A stretch of 64,000 nt of DNA from Neobacillus niacini (GTDB taxonomy: Bacteria; Bacillota; Bacilli; Bacillales; Cytobacillaceae), in NCBI RefSeq assembly GCF_019749295.1, contig NZ_JACWFG010000011.1, forward strand, positions 1-64,000, in the 5' to 3' direction. Under the pieces are notes generated by a model, which did not search any database, had not been told where the DNA came from, and was given only the letters and a program-made list of their open reading frames with translations. This document shows, piece by piece, positions 10,810 to 20,776 of this stretch. Position 1 is the first letter of the stretch; every line of letters starts with the position of its first letter. The position numbers and the translations under genes were made by a program.

Positions 10810-13800
10810 TTAAGGTTTTACAGATTTCTCTGGTTTGACAGGCTTCTCTGGTTTTGATGGTTTCTCTGGTTTTGATGGTTTCTCTGGTTTTGTAGGTTTC
10901 ACCGGCTTTTCAGGTTTATCAGGTTTACCAGGTTTGCCCGGCTTTTCCGGTTCTGAATCCTCTGATTTTACCAGCGTCAGTTCACCGAATACTGATGTAT
11001 CCTGATATCCTAGGCCAGTCGTGTCATTCCATGTTGCAGCGCTTTGACGGGCACCGTCTTGACCATCATTAATCTGGACATCAAAACCAATCTTTGTGCT
11101 GTTTACTGGAGTAATTGTTTTTAACGGAATCTTCAGTTCCACTGTGTACCCATTACCGGATACATGGGTCTTAGATTCAAATCCTTCTGCAATGCTTATA
11201 GGATTGAAGGAAGTCTCATTGTCAAAGTTTACTCTATATTGTCCGTCTCCATCTTCGTAGAAGGATGTCTTTGCATTGTTCTCGTCCACGAAGACCTCGA
11301 TTGAATCCTGCTCCCAAGGATTTGCGCTTGATTTGTCAAGCTGCGAATCGCTAACCTGAATCAAAACATATAGGTTTTCATTGTCCCAGAGAACCTTGGA
11401 AATTCCATTTGCTCCCTGCCATGCCATCTGGTAGCGATTAATCGGCAGTTCCGTTGCGCTGCCCCAAACATCATCTACAGTTCCATCAATTACAGGTGTG
11501 CCGAACATCGCTGTTCCTTGATTAACCTCGTGCTCCTCAGGATCATGCTCTGATATAAATTTGTCTGGATCAATCACAGCATAGTAGGCTGGTTTTGCTT
11601 GTAAGTCTTTATCAAACAATAACGGACTTTGGGCAGCTCTCCAGCTTGTTGCATCGTTCAGTCCCCAGAATGTCACTCGAGCGATGTGCTCTGAGTATTC
11701 TTTGTAAATATTAAACAATTGTGCGTATAAATAACCTTGGGCAATCGATTCCTGCTCGGTTAGTACGTTATTGGTTCCTGCTGTAATGTCAAGTTCAGTC
11801 ACACTTACTTCTACACCCAAGGAAATAAACTTCTCCAAGGAGAGTCTTACATTTTCCGGGTTGGTGTTTTTATTATAGTGTGCCTGCATGCCAATGCCGT
11901 CGATGAGAAGCTTCCCATTATTAACTGATGCATACTTCGCATTGATTTCTTTCACCATCTGATAAATGGCTTCAGATTTGTTTTGATTATCATCGTTGTA
12001 ATCATTGTAATAAAGCTTTATATCGAGGCCTTTTTCGTCGAGTACCTCTTTCGCTGCAAGGAAAGCCTGCTCTACGAAGTCTGGTCCAATGGCTTTGTAC
12101 CATCCAGATTGACGCAGTGATGCTTTCCAATCCGTTGGGTTCGGAGGGTTATCGATTATCGCTTCGTTAACCACATCCCATGAAATTACCTTGTCACCGA
12201 AATTTTCTACGACTGTTTTAACATGGGTCCTTAAATTTGCTAGTGCTGCATCACGGCTCAATGGGGCACCGTTATCAGCAGTAAACAACCATTCAGGTGT
12301 CTGTTGATGCCATACGAGTACGTGTCCATGCATCTTCAATCCCTGAGCCAAAGCTTTGTCGACAAGCGCATTCTCATCAGTAAAGTCAAATTGTTTTTCC
12401 GCATTATACGCTTGATCTGGCTTCATTGCATTCTCTGCTGACACAACATTATGGTGCATGTTGAGCAGCTTAAGTCTATTGCCTTCAAAATCAGAAGCTG
12501 AAACAGCGTTTCCAATCAAGAAATCATTTTGATAAATATCTTTGATAGGTGGCAATTCTTGAACTTCAATAGGTCCCGAACCAGTAGGTTCAAAAGTAAT
12601 ATCATCAATATAAAAGGACGCTGTACTGTTATTCGAGCTTTCCACATAAATGCTCAAAAATTCATCCCCTACACTGCTATAACGGTAAGTTCCCTCGAAC
12701 TGAACCCAGCCGTCTTCGGTGCTGACTGTCTTTCCTTGAAGGTTATTGTAACTAGCGCTGCCGCCGTCGCCAACCTGTGTGGAAAGCTGAAGCTGTGAAG
12801 TTTCGGGTGAAATCAACTTGACCCAGACAGAAATTTTATATTCCGCACCTTTGTCAACATATTTTTCTACTCTTAAAGCAGGACCATGCCAAGTATTTGA
12901 CCTGTTTTCAACTTTTAAAGCATAGGAGCCGCCCACGGTATGATTCGCTTCATTGGTTACAGTCAGCGTTTCAGTACCAGCTCTGCCTTCGAAACCTCCT
13001 GTTGTTTGATCTTCAAACGTAATCGGTGTGAAGGCTTGGGCAGGTGGTCTTGGGTCCTCTGGCTCTTCACCGCCGCCAGTAGGTGCCTTTTCAGTGATTA
13101 GGATATCTCCAATGTAGAAGGGAACCGCTGCCCCTGCATCGTTAGATTGAATACGAAGTGCTCTATCTTTGCTCGTATCAACAGTATACTGACCTGTTAA
13201 AGTAAACGCTTGCCCTGCAACATAATCTGCAGCTACATATAAGCCATTGTAGCTGTCAACATTTTGAAGTAAGGCTTGTGCGCCTGCAGGAACAGTCACA
13301 CCTTCATCAATATAACCTCTGACAGTAATTGTATAGGATTTGCCGTTTTCCATTTTGACGCTGCTGAATGGGATATCAACACCATTCCAATTGCTTGTTC
13401 TTCCGTCTACATGGATAGCTTTTCCGTCATCATTACCTTCAAAAGTCTTTCCAGAGACCGGATTTAATTGCACATTACCCGCAGGAGCTGCAACACCTGT
13501 GCCACTATCAAATGTCTCATGGTAGACCTCTCTATCTGCTACTGGTTCAGTTGTTGTTTTCTCCGTTGTAATCAGGATATCTCCGATGTAGAAGGGAACC
13601 GTTGCCCCTGCATCGTTAGATTGAATACGAAGTGCTCTATCTTTGCTCGTATCAACGGTATACTTACCCGTTAGAGTAAATGTTTGTCCGGCTGCAAAAT
13701 CTGCAGCTGCATACAAGCCATTATAGCTGTCAACATTCTGAAGTAAAGCTTGTGCACCTGCAGGAACATTCTCACTAGCACCAACAAAACCAGTTACAGT

Positions 13801-14814
13801 AATATTATAAGTTTTGCCGTTTTCCAGACCGACGCTGCTGAATGGGATATCAACACCGTCCCAGTTATTTGTTCTTCCACTTACAGAGATAACTTTTCCG
13901 TCTTCATTGCCAGCAAAAACAACATCAGAAACTGCTTCCAATTGTGCATTGCCCGCTTGTACTGCAACACCTTTACCACTAGCGAAGGTTTCGTGATAAA
14001 CTGTTTCAGTCTGGGTTCCTGGATCCGGAGTTGGTTCCGGAACAGGGCCGCCAATCATTTGGGCAATTTGAGCCACACTTTGAGTTGTTACATAGTGACG
14101 ACCCATAGCATAATTATCCTCATTAGGGTATCCCACTTTAAATGCGTACTTAATCCCACTTTCTTGGTTTACTTGCTTTGTACTATCATTATAGCTGCCA
14201 TAAGGGTATGCCATTAGGACGGGGTCTTTACCTGTAATGCTTTTAAGATAAGTATTTGCCGAGTTAATTTGGTCCGCAGCTTGTTCTACCGTTATAGAAC
14301 TTCGTACACCGCCATTAGTTCCCCAAATAGCTCCGTCATGTGTTTTCGTATGATTTTCGAGACTTAAAGATGGTTCTTTCGCTAAACTTTCCAGCTGTTC
14401 TTGTGACATGCTGAAATCGCCGTCAATCCAGTCACTTACTATAAACAGGACGGCTTTCATGTTATATTGCTTTAATACTGGAAGAGCATTGGTAATGAAG
14501 TCAGGAGTTCCATCGTCAAAGGTTAATAGAATTGGATCCTCAGGAGCGTTTTCCTTTCCTTCCATGATGCTCACATATTGTTCTGCAGACAAAGTGTTGT
14601 AACCATTGTCATGAAGATATTTCAAGGTCTGTTGGAACTGTACAATGCTGGTATCCGTCCATTCGTTGGAAGGATTTTCAACCACTCGATGATACAGTAG
14701 TACTGGAATATCAGTGTTCGTTTCTGCTTCTGCAGCCTTAGGTATCCAGCTTGTCGGAATTATTAAGAGTGCAACAAGAAGTAATGAAATGAATCTTTTA
14801 AACCTTTCCCTCAT
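10810..14814 (-). CDS. Secreted multidomain xylanase: CE4 deacetylase, three CBM22-like modules, GH10, CBM9
   Basis: A 1334-residue secreted enzyme. In order: signal peptide (1-31, ending AEA); polysaccharide deacetylase CE4 domain (about 35-250) with TFDDG (D100, D101) and the zinc site H155-x3-H159; two near-identical CBM22-like modules (about 271-417 and 430-573); a third CBM22-like module (about 594-743); GH10 barrel (about 755-1080) with acid/base E884 (VVNEA) and nucleophile E1007 (TELDI); CBM9 (about 1102-1280); and a Lys-Pro-Glu tail to the end. It likely removes acetyl groups from xylan and cuts its backbone while bound to plant cell walls. The tail has no LPxTG or S-layer motif. ATG at 14814 is preferred over 14823, since GGGGGA is 9 bases upstream. 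A cre-like site overlaps its promoter. Confidence 0.93.
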   Translation of the reverse strand: MRERFKRFISLLLVALLIIPTSWIPKAAEAETNTDIPVLLYHRVVENPSNEWTDTSIVQFQQTLKYLHDNGYNTLSAEQYVSIMEGKENAPEDPILLTFDDGTPDFITNALPVLKQYNMKAVLFIVSDWIDGDFSMSQEQLESLAKEPSLSLENHTKTHDGAIWGTNGGVRSSITVEQAADQINSANTYLKSITGKDPVLMAYPYGSYNDSTKQVNQESGIKYAFKVGYPNEDNYAMGRHYVTTQSVAQIAQMIGGPVPEPTPDPGTQTETVYHETFASGKGVAVQAGNAQLEAVSDVVFAGNEDGKVISVSGRTNNWDGVDIPFSSVGLENGKTYNITVTGFVGASENVPAGAQALLQNVDSYNGLYAAADFAAGQTFTLTGKYTVDTSKDRALRIQSNDAGATVPFYIGDILITTEKTTTEPVADREVYHETFDSGTGVAAPAGNVQLNPVSGKTFEGNDDGKAIHVDGRTSNWNGVDIPFSSVKMENGKSYTITVRGYIDEGVTVPAGAQALLQNVDSYNGLYVAADYVAGQAFTLTGQYTVDTSKDRALRIQSNDAGAAVPFYIGDILITEKAPTGGGEEPEDPRPPAQAFTPITFEDQTTGGFEGRAGTETLTVTNEANHTVGGSYALKVENRSNTWHGPALRVEKYVDKGAEYKISVWVKLISPETSQLQLSTQVGDGGSASYNNLQGKTVSTEDGWVQFEGTYRYSSVGDEFLSIYVESSNNSTASFYIDDITFEPTGSGPIEVQELPPIKDIYQNDFLIGNAVSASDFEGNRLKLLNMHHNVVSAENAMKPDQAYNAEKQFDFTDENALVDKALAQGLKMHGHVLVWHQQTPEWLFTADNGAPLSRDAALANLRTHVKTVVENFGDKVISWDVVNEAIIDNPPNPTDWKASLRQSGWYKAIGPDFVEQAFLAAKEVLDEKGLDIKLYYNDYNDDNQNKSEAIYQMVKEINAKYASVNNGKLLIDGIGMQAHYNKNTNPENVRLSLEKFISLGVEVSVTELDITAGTNNVLTEQESIAQGYLYAQLFNIYKEYSEHIARVTFWGLNDATSWRAAQSPLLFDKDLQAKPAYYAVIDPDKFISEHDPEEHEVNQGTAMFGTPVIDGTVDDVWGSATELPINRYQMAWQGANGISKVLWDNENLYVLIQVSDSQLDKSSANPWEQDSIEVFVDENNAKTSFYEDGDGQYRVNFDNETSFNPISIAEGFESKTHVSGNGYTVELKIPLKTITPVNSTKIGFDVQINDGQDGARQSAATWNDTTGLGYQDTSVFGELTLVKSEDSEPEKPGKPGKPDKPEKPVKPTKPEKPSKPEKPSKPEKPVKPEKSVKP
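10812..10950. repeat. Short tandem repeats coding a Lys-Pro-Glu tail
   Basis: Repeated 18-base units of the type GGTTTCTCTGGTTTTGAT encode the K-P-E/S-K-P tail of the large xylanase. Such units can expand or shrink by slippage. Confidence 0.85.
13091..14001. repeat. Tandem duplication (474-base period) inside the large xylanase gene
   Basis: Two adjacent copies of a CBM-coding segment align with a constant offset of 474 bases. For example, GGATATCTCC occurs at 13101 and 13575, and the region around 13511 matches that at 13985. Long stretches are nearly identical at the DNA level, so the duplication looks fairly recent. Confidence 0.85.
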
Positions 14815-14844
14815 TTTCTGCATTCCCCCATAAAAGATAGTGGT

Positions 14845-14865
14845 ATAATAGGTGAAGCGCTTACA
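14845..14865 (-). promoter_or_regulatory. Promoter with cre-like site for the large xylanase gene
   Basis: On the minus strand TATTAT (14850-14845) can serve as a -10 box. TGTAAGCGCTTCA (14865-14853) lies just upstream of it. This resembles a cre (TGWAANCGNTNWCA) but is one base short, so the match is imperfect. Overlap with the promoter would fit repression by CcpA. Confidence 0.45.
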
Positions 14866-15047
14866 AAATAAAAGTTTCCTCCTCTCTTTCTATCATTCTA
14901 GCTTGGAACCCAAAACATTGAACCGTAAAAACTAAAGATGATACTTAAGAAAGTAAATATGATTTCTGAATATTTACTATATTGACGTATAAGCATTTAT
15001 AATAGAAACTATTAATAAAAATACACACTAACGAGGTGTCAACAAAA

Positions 15048-15689
15048 ATGCAGAACAATATGGCGTTCGGGAAGCTATATATTGGTTGTGAATGGATTAT
15101 GAAATTAGCTTATATTAATCTTTTATGGATACTCTTCTCCATAGGAGGCCTCATTGTTTTTGGAGTTTTGCCTGCTACCGTTTCATTATTCTCCATTGTA
15201 CGAAAATGGCTGGTTAATAAAGAAAGTGAACTGCCAATCTTTCAAACCTTTTTCCAAATCTACAAAAGTGAGTTTTTAAGAGTTAATAAGCTTGGTGTGA
15301 TTTTAGTTATTTTTGGCCTGTTTTTGTATTATGATTTTAAATTTATTATGAATGCTGGGGGAATGCTCCAATATACATTAACAATTCCCTTACTACTCAT
15401 CACTAGCTTTTATTTCATTACCCTCGTTTATCTATTTCCGGTTTACGTTCATTATGATCAGACGGTTTTTCAGTACGTGAAGAATTCCTTTATTATTGCG
15501 ATTTTAAATATGGATATCACGATTCTCTTATTAATTTTGATAGCAATAATAGGTTATATTTTCTCAGCTATACCAGGGCTACTTCCGTTCTTTAGTTTGA
15601 GTTTAATAGGTGTTGTCATAATGTGGGGAGCAGCAATAAGTTTTCGTAGAGTAGAAAAGAAACAACAAAATCTTAGCTCTCAAAAGTAA
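15048..15689 (+). CDS. DUF624 (YesL-like) membrane protein
   Basis: A 213-residue integral membrane protein with about four to five hydrophobic segments (LLWILFSIGGLIVFGVLPA, and further ones near 85-105, 115-140, 150-175 and 180-200). The N-terminal W-x-x-K-L-x-Y-x-N-x-L-W motif is typical of DUF624/YesL proteins. Genes of this family often sit beside YesN/YesM-Lpl oligosaccharide loci; the biochemical role is unknown. ATG at 15048 is chosen because ACGAGGTG is 9 bases upstream; the in-frame GTG at 15036 overlaps that ribosome binding site. Confidence 0.82.
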   Translation: MQNNMAFGKLYIGCEWIMKLAYINLLWILFSIGGLIVFGVLPATVSLFSIVRKWLVNKESELPIFQTFFQIYKSEFLRVNKLGVILVIFGLFLYYDFKFIMNAGGMLQYTLTIPLLLITSFYFITLVYLFPVYVHYDQTVFQYVKNSFIIAILNMDITILLLILIAIIGYIFSAIPGLLPFFSLSLIGVVIMWGAAISFRRVEKKQQNLSSQK

Positions 15690-15729
15690 GGTGTTCAAAT
15701 GTTCATAATAGATAATTTTTTCTAAAAAT

Positions 15730-15756
15730 CTTAGTTTGTCCGATAGACAAACTAAG
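15730..15756. terminator. Hairpin after the DUF624 gene
   Basis: A perfect 11-bp stem CTTAGTTTGTC / GACAAACTAAG with a 5-base loop. No T-run follows on the plus strand, so it may be a weak terminator or a processing hairpin. Confidence 0.5.
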
Positions 15757-15811
15757 TTACTGAAGCTATAATAATAGAAAAGAAGGGCACTTATATAAAA
15801 ACATCTAAAAA

Positions 15812-15839
15812 TATAATGGAATATCTGTAAGCGTTAACA
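15812..15839 (+). promoter_or_regulatory. Promoter with perfect cre site upstream of the GH8 gene
   Basis: TATAAT at 15812-15817 is followed 8 bases later by TGTAAGCGTTAACA (15826-15839), which fits every fixed position of the cre consensus TGWAANCGNTNWCA. The cre would sit over the transcription start, a position from which CcpA represses. Confidence 0.65.
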
Positions 15840-15883
15840 TGGTCTGTTAATATGTAAAAGTACTTATTAATAGATATTCACAA

Positions 15884-15925
15884 ATAAAATGTGCTGGAAG
15901 TTTTGTCACTGCCAGCACATTTTAT
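15884..15925 (+). terminator. Terminator-like hairpin in the leader of the GH8 gene
   Basis: ATAAAATGTGCTGG (15884-15897) pairs with CCAGCACATTTTAT (15912-15925) through a 14-base loop. It lies downstream of the promoter at 15812 and upstream of the GH8 start at 16010. A transcript from that promoter would therefore meet a terminator after about 100 bases. Confidence 0.7.
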
Positions 15926-16009
15926 ATATTAACGATTGTTATTAGTAACACCAACTTAATTCGGACTTGATGTCCGTTCAATCACTTCTAAATTAATTGG
16001 AGGGGTAAT

Positions 16010-17158
16010 ATGTCAAAGCAAGTGGAAATGAAAAATGGTTCTTTTTATACTGGGCAATATCGTAATCTATTTAAAGAAATTGGCAAAACAGACGATGAAA
16101 TCGCAAAAAGAATTCAGCAAAATTGGAATGAGTTATTTAATGGGGATGAGGATACCAGAATCTACTATCCAGCAGGTGATGATATGGGATACATGCTCGA
16201 TACTGGAAACCTAGATGTGCGGACTGAGGGCATGTCCTATGGAATGATGATGGCTGTGCAAATGGATAATAAAGATGTCTTTGACCGCTTGTGGAAATGG
16301 ACGATGAAATACATGTATATGACAAGTGGGGAAAACGCTGGCTACTTTGCATGGTCTTGTGCCCAGGATGGTACAAAGAATTCTTTTGGTCCGGCACCGG
16401 ATGGAGAAGAATTTTTTGCAATGGCTTTGTTTTTTGCATCGCATCGTTGGGGGGATGGTGCAGCCCCATTTAATTACAGTGAGCAGGCAAAAGATCTTCT
16501 TCGAACTTGTCTTCACAAAGGTGAAAATGGCATTGGATTTCCAATGTGGAATAAAGAACATAAATTAATCAAGTTTATACCAGATTGTGAGTTCTCTGAC
16601 CCATCCTATCATTTGCCTCATTTCTATGAATTGTTTGCTTTGTGGGCATATGAAGAGGATCGTCAGTTCTGGAAGGAAGCAGCGTCAGCAAGCAGGGACT
16701 ACTTAAAAATTTCTTGTCATCCTGAAACAGGTCTAGCTCCAGAATATGCTTATTATGATGGTACACCGAACAATGAAAAAGGTTATGGTCATTTCTTTAG
16801 TGATGCTTATCGAGTGGCAGCAAATATTGGTTTAGATTATGAATGGTTTAGAGGGGATGAGTGGGAAATAGGTGAGGCAAATAAACTTCAAGCCTTCTTC
16901 TCGGATAAGGACCCTGCCGATTATCGCCGCTACACGATTTCAGGTGAACCATTTGAGGAAAAATCCCTGCATCCTGTTGGGCTGCTTGCAACGAATGCTT
17001 TTGCCTCCCTTGCAGCCGATGGACAAGATCGGTTAAAGTGGGTTGAATTATTTTGGAATACACCAGTAAGAACAGGTGTTAGAAGGTATTACGATAACTG
17101 CTTATACTTTTTCAGCCTATTGGCATTAAGCGGCAATTATAAAATTTGGAAGCCATAA
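16010..17158 (+). CDS. Reducing-end xylose-releasing exo-oligoxylanase, GH8 (Rex)
   Basis: A 382-residue cytoplasmic enzyme without a signal peptide. It closely resembles the characterised Bacillus halodurans Rex (GH8), which removes xylose from the reducing end of xylo-oligosaccharides. The signature GDDMGYMLDTGNLDVRTEGM holds the general acid E73, and the general base is expected at the Asp near residue 266 in FFSDAYR. The PAPDGEEFFAMALFFASHRW block is also as in Rex. It would process oligosaccharides imported by the LplABC system downstream. GGAGGGG precedes the ATG, and a strong terminator follows at 17173-17203. Its promoter region carries a perfect cre site. Confidence 0.92.
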   Translation: MSKQVEMKNGSFYTGQYRNLFKEIGKTDDEIAKRIQQNWNELFNGDEDTRIYYPAGDDMGYMLDTGNLDVRTEGMSYGMMMAVQMDNKDVFDRLWKWTMKYMYMTSGENAGYFAWSCAQDGTKNSFGPAPDGEEFFAMALFFASHRWGDGAAPFNYSEQAKDLLRTCLHKGENGIGFPMWNKEHKLIKFIPDCEFSDPSYHLPHFYELFALWAYEEDRQFWKEAASASRDYLKISCHPETGLAPEYAYYDGTPNNEKGYGHFFSDAYRVAANIGLDYEWFRGDEWEIGEANKLQAFFSDKDPADYRRYTISGEPFEEKSLHPVGLLATNAFASLAADGQDRLKWVELFWNTPVRTGVRRYYDNCLYFFSLLALSGNYKIWKP

Positions 17159-17172
17159 AAATGTAAACAAAG

Positions 17173-17203
17173 AGACCCCTCAAATTTTAGGATTGAGGGG
17201 TCT
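17173..17203 (+). terminator. Intrinsic terminator of the GH8 gene
   Basis: A perfect 11-bp stem AGACCCCTCAA / TTGAGGGGTCT with a 9-base loop. Confidence 0.85.
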
Positions 17204-17312
17204 TCCAAAATATACAAAAATCAATTGATTTTTCCAAAAAAGAATGTAACCGCTTTATTGTAAATGGATTCTGTTCATTCCACTAGCGATTATAAAAAGG
17301 GGAGGATTGGAA

Positions 17313-18887
17313 ATGTACAAAGTTATACTAGTTGATGACGAAATCTATGTTCGAAAAGGACTAAGAAGTTTAATTGATTGGCAAGAATGTGGATTTGAAG
17401 TTGTAGAAGAGGCTTCAAACGGTCAACAGGCCTTAACGGTTATACGTGATGTCAAGCCAGATTTGGTAGTAATAGATATTCGTATGCCAATTCTAGATGG
17501 ACTTGGGCTGATAAAAATTGTATCACAAGAAGAAGAAATCCAACCCAAATTTATTATTATTAGTGGATATAGTGACTTTAAATATGCGCAAACGGCACTT
17601 AAGTATGGTGTACATGATTTTATACTCAAACCTATCGATAAAGATGAAATGGAGCAAACATTAACAGTACTCTCTAAATCATTAAATAAACAGAAAACGA
17701 TTCAAGAAAAGAATAGAGAAATTAAATACAAGGAAATAATGCATAAGCTGATATTTGGTAAAGCAGATGAAAAGGAAGTTACTAATTATTTACCAACATT
17801 AGGAAATCCAAAGGAGTTTTACTACATTATTATTGAGGTAAATGGACTAATAAATAATACATATGAGAAAAACGTTGCTATATACAAAAATGTTGGCGAG
17901 AAAATAGCCAAAGTAATTCGTGATATTTGTGACCTGAAGGAAAAAGTTTGGGTACAAGATTTAGAGCAGGGAAGCTTTGGTGTTCTCATCACTGCCAATT
18001 ACTTAAATAGATTTCAAATGAAAATCGGTAGATTTGTACATTGGGTAAAAGAAGAGCTATCCCATCAAATTTCGGAAGAGGTAACATTTTATGTTGGTTC
18101 TTCAGTCCCTGATCTTCGAATTTTAAAGGAATCCTATGAAACTGCTCAAAGAGGTTTACAATTCAAATACCTGCAAAAGGATGGGATAATTTTTAGTAGT
18201 GATATTAATGTGAAGTCACTCCATTATACAGAACTAGATGATTCGTTCTACCACTTGGTATTGGAGAAGATAGTAGAAGAATCATCAGATTCCATTAGGG
18301 ATATTATCGATTCTATATTTGAAGAATTTCACAAGAAAAGTATGGCTAGGTCCGCGATTCTTTCGTCGATAAATCGAATTGTTCATTCTGTTTTAAAGTT
18401 TATCAAAAAATTGGAAGGGGACCCATCACAATTGGATTCTTTCCAAACAATGCTCAAGATTCAGGAGTTTAATGTCACGTTAGTTCAATTAAAAGAACTT
18501 CTCATTCATTTTATATTAGAGAGTAAAAAAGAAATTACTGAATTAAGAAGGTTTTCTACACAAAGTGAAGTTTATAAAATTAAACAATATATTGACTCAA
18601 ATTACCATGAGAATATAAGTTTAAAATCGATTGCAGCAAAGTTTTATATGAATCCAGTTTATTTAGGTCAATTGTTTAAGAAAACATATGGAATCTATTT
18701 TAAGGATTATTTATTGCAAATTAGAATCACCGAAGCGAAAAGACTTCTTCGTCAATCAGAAAATAGAATCTATGAAATTGCAGAGTGTGTTGGTTTTAAT
18801 AATACCGACTATTTTGTAACTATTTTTGGGAAGCTTGAAAACATTACACCATCTGAGTATCGGAATCATCTTAAAAGAAAAGTGTGA
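17313..18887 (+). CDS. Response regulator, YesN/AraC type
   Basis: A 524-residue response regulator. The N-terminal receiver domain (about 1-120) has the acidic pocket D8-D9 and the phosphoacceptor D55 (VVIDIRMP). A middle linker follows, then a C-terminal AraC helix-turn-helix pair (about 420-520, with SLKSIAAKFYMNPVYLGQLFK and IAECVGFNNTDYF). It pairs with the sensor kinase gene that follows after 6 bases and should activate the neighbouring oligosaccharide importer genes. ATG at 17313 is preferred over TTG at 17307, since AAGGGGAGG lies at 17297-17305. Confidence 0.9.
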   Translation: MYKVILVDDEIYVRKGLRSLIDWQECGFEVVEEASNGQQALTVIRDVKPDLVVIDIRMPILDGLGLIKIVSQEEEIQPKFIIISGYSDFKYAQTALKYGVHDFILKPIDKDEMEQTLTVLSKSLNKQKTIQEKNREIKYKEIMHKLIFGKADEKEVTNYLPTLGNPKEFYYIIIEVNGLINNTYEKNVAIYKNVGEKIAKVIRDICDLKEKVWVQDLEQGSFGVLITANYLNRFQMKIGRFVHWVKEELSHQISEEVTFYVGSSVPDLRILKESYETAQRGLQFKYLQKDGIIFSSDINVKSLHYTELDDSFYHLVLEKIVEESSDSIRDIIDSIFEEFHKKSMARSAILSSINRIVHSVLKFIKKLEGDPSQLDSFQTMLKIQEFNVTLVQLKELLIHFILESKKEITELRRFSTQSEVYKIKQYIDSNYHENISLKSIAAKFYMNPVYLGQLFKKTYGIYFKDYLLQIRITEAKRLLRQSENRIYEIAECVGFNNTDYFVTIFGKLENITPSEYRNHLKRKV

Positions 18888-18893
18888 TTATAA

Positions 18894-20693
18894 ATGAGGC
18901 TGGATAAATTAAACTTTCATAACGTTAAATTAAGTAAAAAATTATTAATCATGTATTTTTTTGCTGTTTTCATTCCCATCGTTTTAACAAATATCATTTT
19001 TTATAATATGACGATTGAAAATGTAAAAAAACAGCAAATGCAAGATTCAAAGTTAGCCTTGCAGCAGATAACCAATAACTTTGGGAGAATTGTCGACGAT
19101 GCGGTAGGAATATCTTCCTCTCTTTATACGAATAGCAATATTAATTCATTTCTTGAAAAGGATTTTAAAAGTGATATTGATTATATTGATGACTATAACA
19201 TCTATATCAGAACGTTTAACCAATCAAGCCCCATCAACCCCTCCATTAATTCAATACGATTCTTTACAGAAAATCCAACAATGATTTACTCTGGAGGGGT
19301 TTATTTAATAACAAAGGAAATAGAACAATTGGAATGGTATAAACAGGTGTCTTTGGATAGAAATACAGGTCCGATTATCGTTCATTCTCCAGCTGGTGTT
19401 AATTTAAGAACATTTGCCGTCATCCGAAAGCTTGACTATTTTAATTTTAATAATATGGAAAAAATAGTAAGGATTGAAATCAATCCTGCAAACATTAAAC
19501 AAATCTTTGAAAATGTAACATTTAAAGGAGATCTATACCTTCTTAATGATAAGGGCGAAATTGAATATTCCACAAAAAAGGGACTAAATTGGTTAGATAA
19601 ACCTTTGAAATATAACCAAATAAGTTATCCAGACAGTACCGTTACAATTAATACAAATATAAAAGATCGTACATATTTAGATAACTGGAAGGTAGTTGGG
19701 GCTATTTCGGAAAAAACGATGCTTGAAACGGTCTATGATTCTGGACGTTTTATTATTCTCTTAGCATGTATCAATTTATTACTCCCTACTGTCATTATTA
19801 TTATCATTGCACGCTCCTTCTTGATGAGACTGCACCGTGTCTTAAAGCATGTCAAAAGGATGAAAAATCAGGATTTTGAAATCATACATGGTCAGGAATT
19901 TAATGACGAAATTGGCCAGTTAACGATTGAATACAATCGGATGAGCAAAAAGATCAAAGATTTAATTCAAGATGTATTCTTGGCTAATATTCAAAAAAAG
20001 GACTTGGAAATTAAACGTAACCGTGCACAGCTTAGTGCACTGCAAAGTCAAATTAATCCCCATTTTTTATTTAATGCACTTGAGACGATAAGAATGAGGA
20101 GTGTCATTAAACAAGAAATGGAAACGGCTAAAATCATCCACAATATGGCGAAAATCTTTCGTAATTCACTGACATGGGGAAAAGATATGGTTACCGTACA
20201 AGCTGAGGTAAAACTTATTAATAGTTTTTTAGAAATACAGAAATACAGATTTGGTGACAAATTAGATTACAAGATTAACCTCGATGAAGCAGCTATGAAT
20301 TGTATGATCCCTAATATGTCATTCTTACCATTTATTGAAAATGCAAGTATCCATGGCATTGAGCCATTAGCTGAAGATGGGAAAATAACGATAAATATTT
20401 CTCTTAATAATGGTTTGTTAACATGTATGGTTATGGACAATGGTGCCGGTATGTCTATTGATAAAAGAAATCAATTGTTGTCATCCTTAGAAAAAGAAGA
20501 AGATATAGGTGAAAATGTAGGTATTAAAAATGTCTTTTATCGATTGAAGCTATATTACGGCAATCAATTTGAGTTCGAACTTGAAAGTAAGGAGAATGAG
20601 GGGACAAGGATTACGATTAAAATTCCAGAAGAAGTAAAGGAAAAATACGAAAAAACAAAGGATAAGGAGAAAAAACTATACTTTATTAAATAA
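18894..20693 (+). CDS. Sensor histidine kinase, YesM type
   Basis: A 599-residue membrane kinase. TM1 lies at about 16-36, an extracellular sensing domain at about 40-280, TM2 near 285-308, then a HAMP region. The LytS/YesM-type kinase core carries the phosphorylated H390 in QINPHFLFNALE, and the C-terminal ATPase carries DNGAGMS. It likely senses xylan oligosaccharides or a loaded binding protein and phosphorylates the regulator encoded just upstream. There is no strong ribosome binding site; the 6-base gap suggests translational coupling with the response regulator gene. Confidence 0.9.
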   Translation: MRLDKLNFHNVKLSKKLLIMYFFAVFIPIVLTNIIFYNMTIENVKKQQMQDSKLALQQITNNFGRIVDDAVGISSSLYTNSNINSFLEKDFKSDIDYIDDYNIYIRTFNQSSPINPSINSIRFFTENPTMIYSGGVYLITKEIEQLEWYKQVSLDRNTGPIIVHSPAGVNLRTFAVIRKLDYFNFNNMEKIVRIEINPANIKQIFENVTFKGDLYLLNDKGEIEYSTKKGLNWLDKPLKYNQISYPDSTVTINTNIKDRTYLDNWKVVGAISEKTMLETVYDSGRFIILLACINLLLPTVIIIIIARSFLMRLHRVLKHVKRMKNQDFEIIHGQEFNDEIGQLTIEYNRMSKKIKDLIQDVFLANIQKKDLEIKRNRAQLSALQSQINPHFLFNALETIRMRSVIKQEMETAKIIHNMAKIFRNSLTWGKDMVTVQAEVKLINSFLEIQKYRFGDKLDYKINLDEAAMNCMIPNMSFLPFIENASIHGIEPLAEDGKITINISLNNGLLTCMVMDNGAGMSIDKRNQLLSSLEKEEDIGENVGIKNVFYRLKLYYGNQFEFELESKENEGTRITIKIPEEVKEKYEKTKDKEKKLYFIK

Positions 20694-20734
20694 TACCTAT
20701 ACTTTTTAAATGGTTTATGAAAACCCTTACAACG

Positions 20735-20740
20735 TATAAT
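20735..20740 (+). promoter_or_regulatory. Candidate -10 box for the first lplA-like gene
   Basis: TATAAT lies 37 bases upstream of the start codon, but no good -35 is visible. A weak -35 would fit a promoter that needs the neighbouring YesN-type activator (inference). Confidence 0.4.
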
Positions 20741-20776
20741 GAAGGTGCATTCAAACATATTAAGGGGGTTGAAAAA

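Noticed and set aside
10812-10950. C-terminal K-P-E repeat as a cell-wall sorting signal
   Set aside because: No LPxTG motif, hydrophobic tail or SLH domain follows; the protein simply ends.
13750-14217. 155-codon plus-strand open frame
   Set aside because: It lies antisense inside the large xylanase gene, and its Cys/Ile-rich translation has no start signal or family motif.
17245-17258. Cre-like TGTAACCGCTTTAT upstream of the YesN-type gene
   Set aside because: It has two mismatches at fixed positions, so it is too weak to list as a site.
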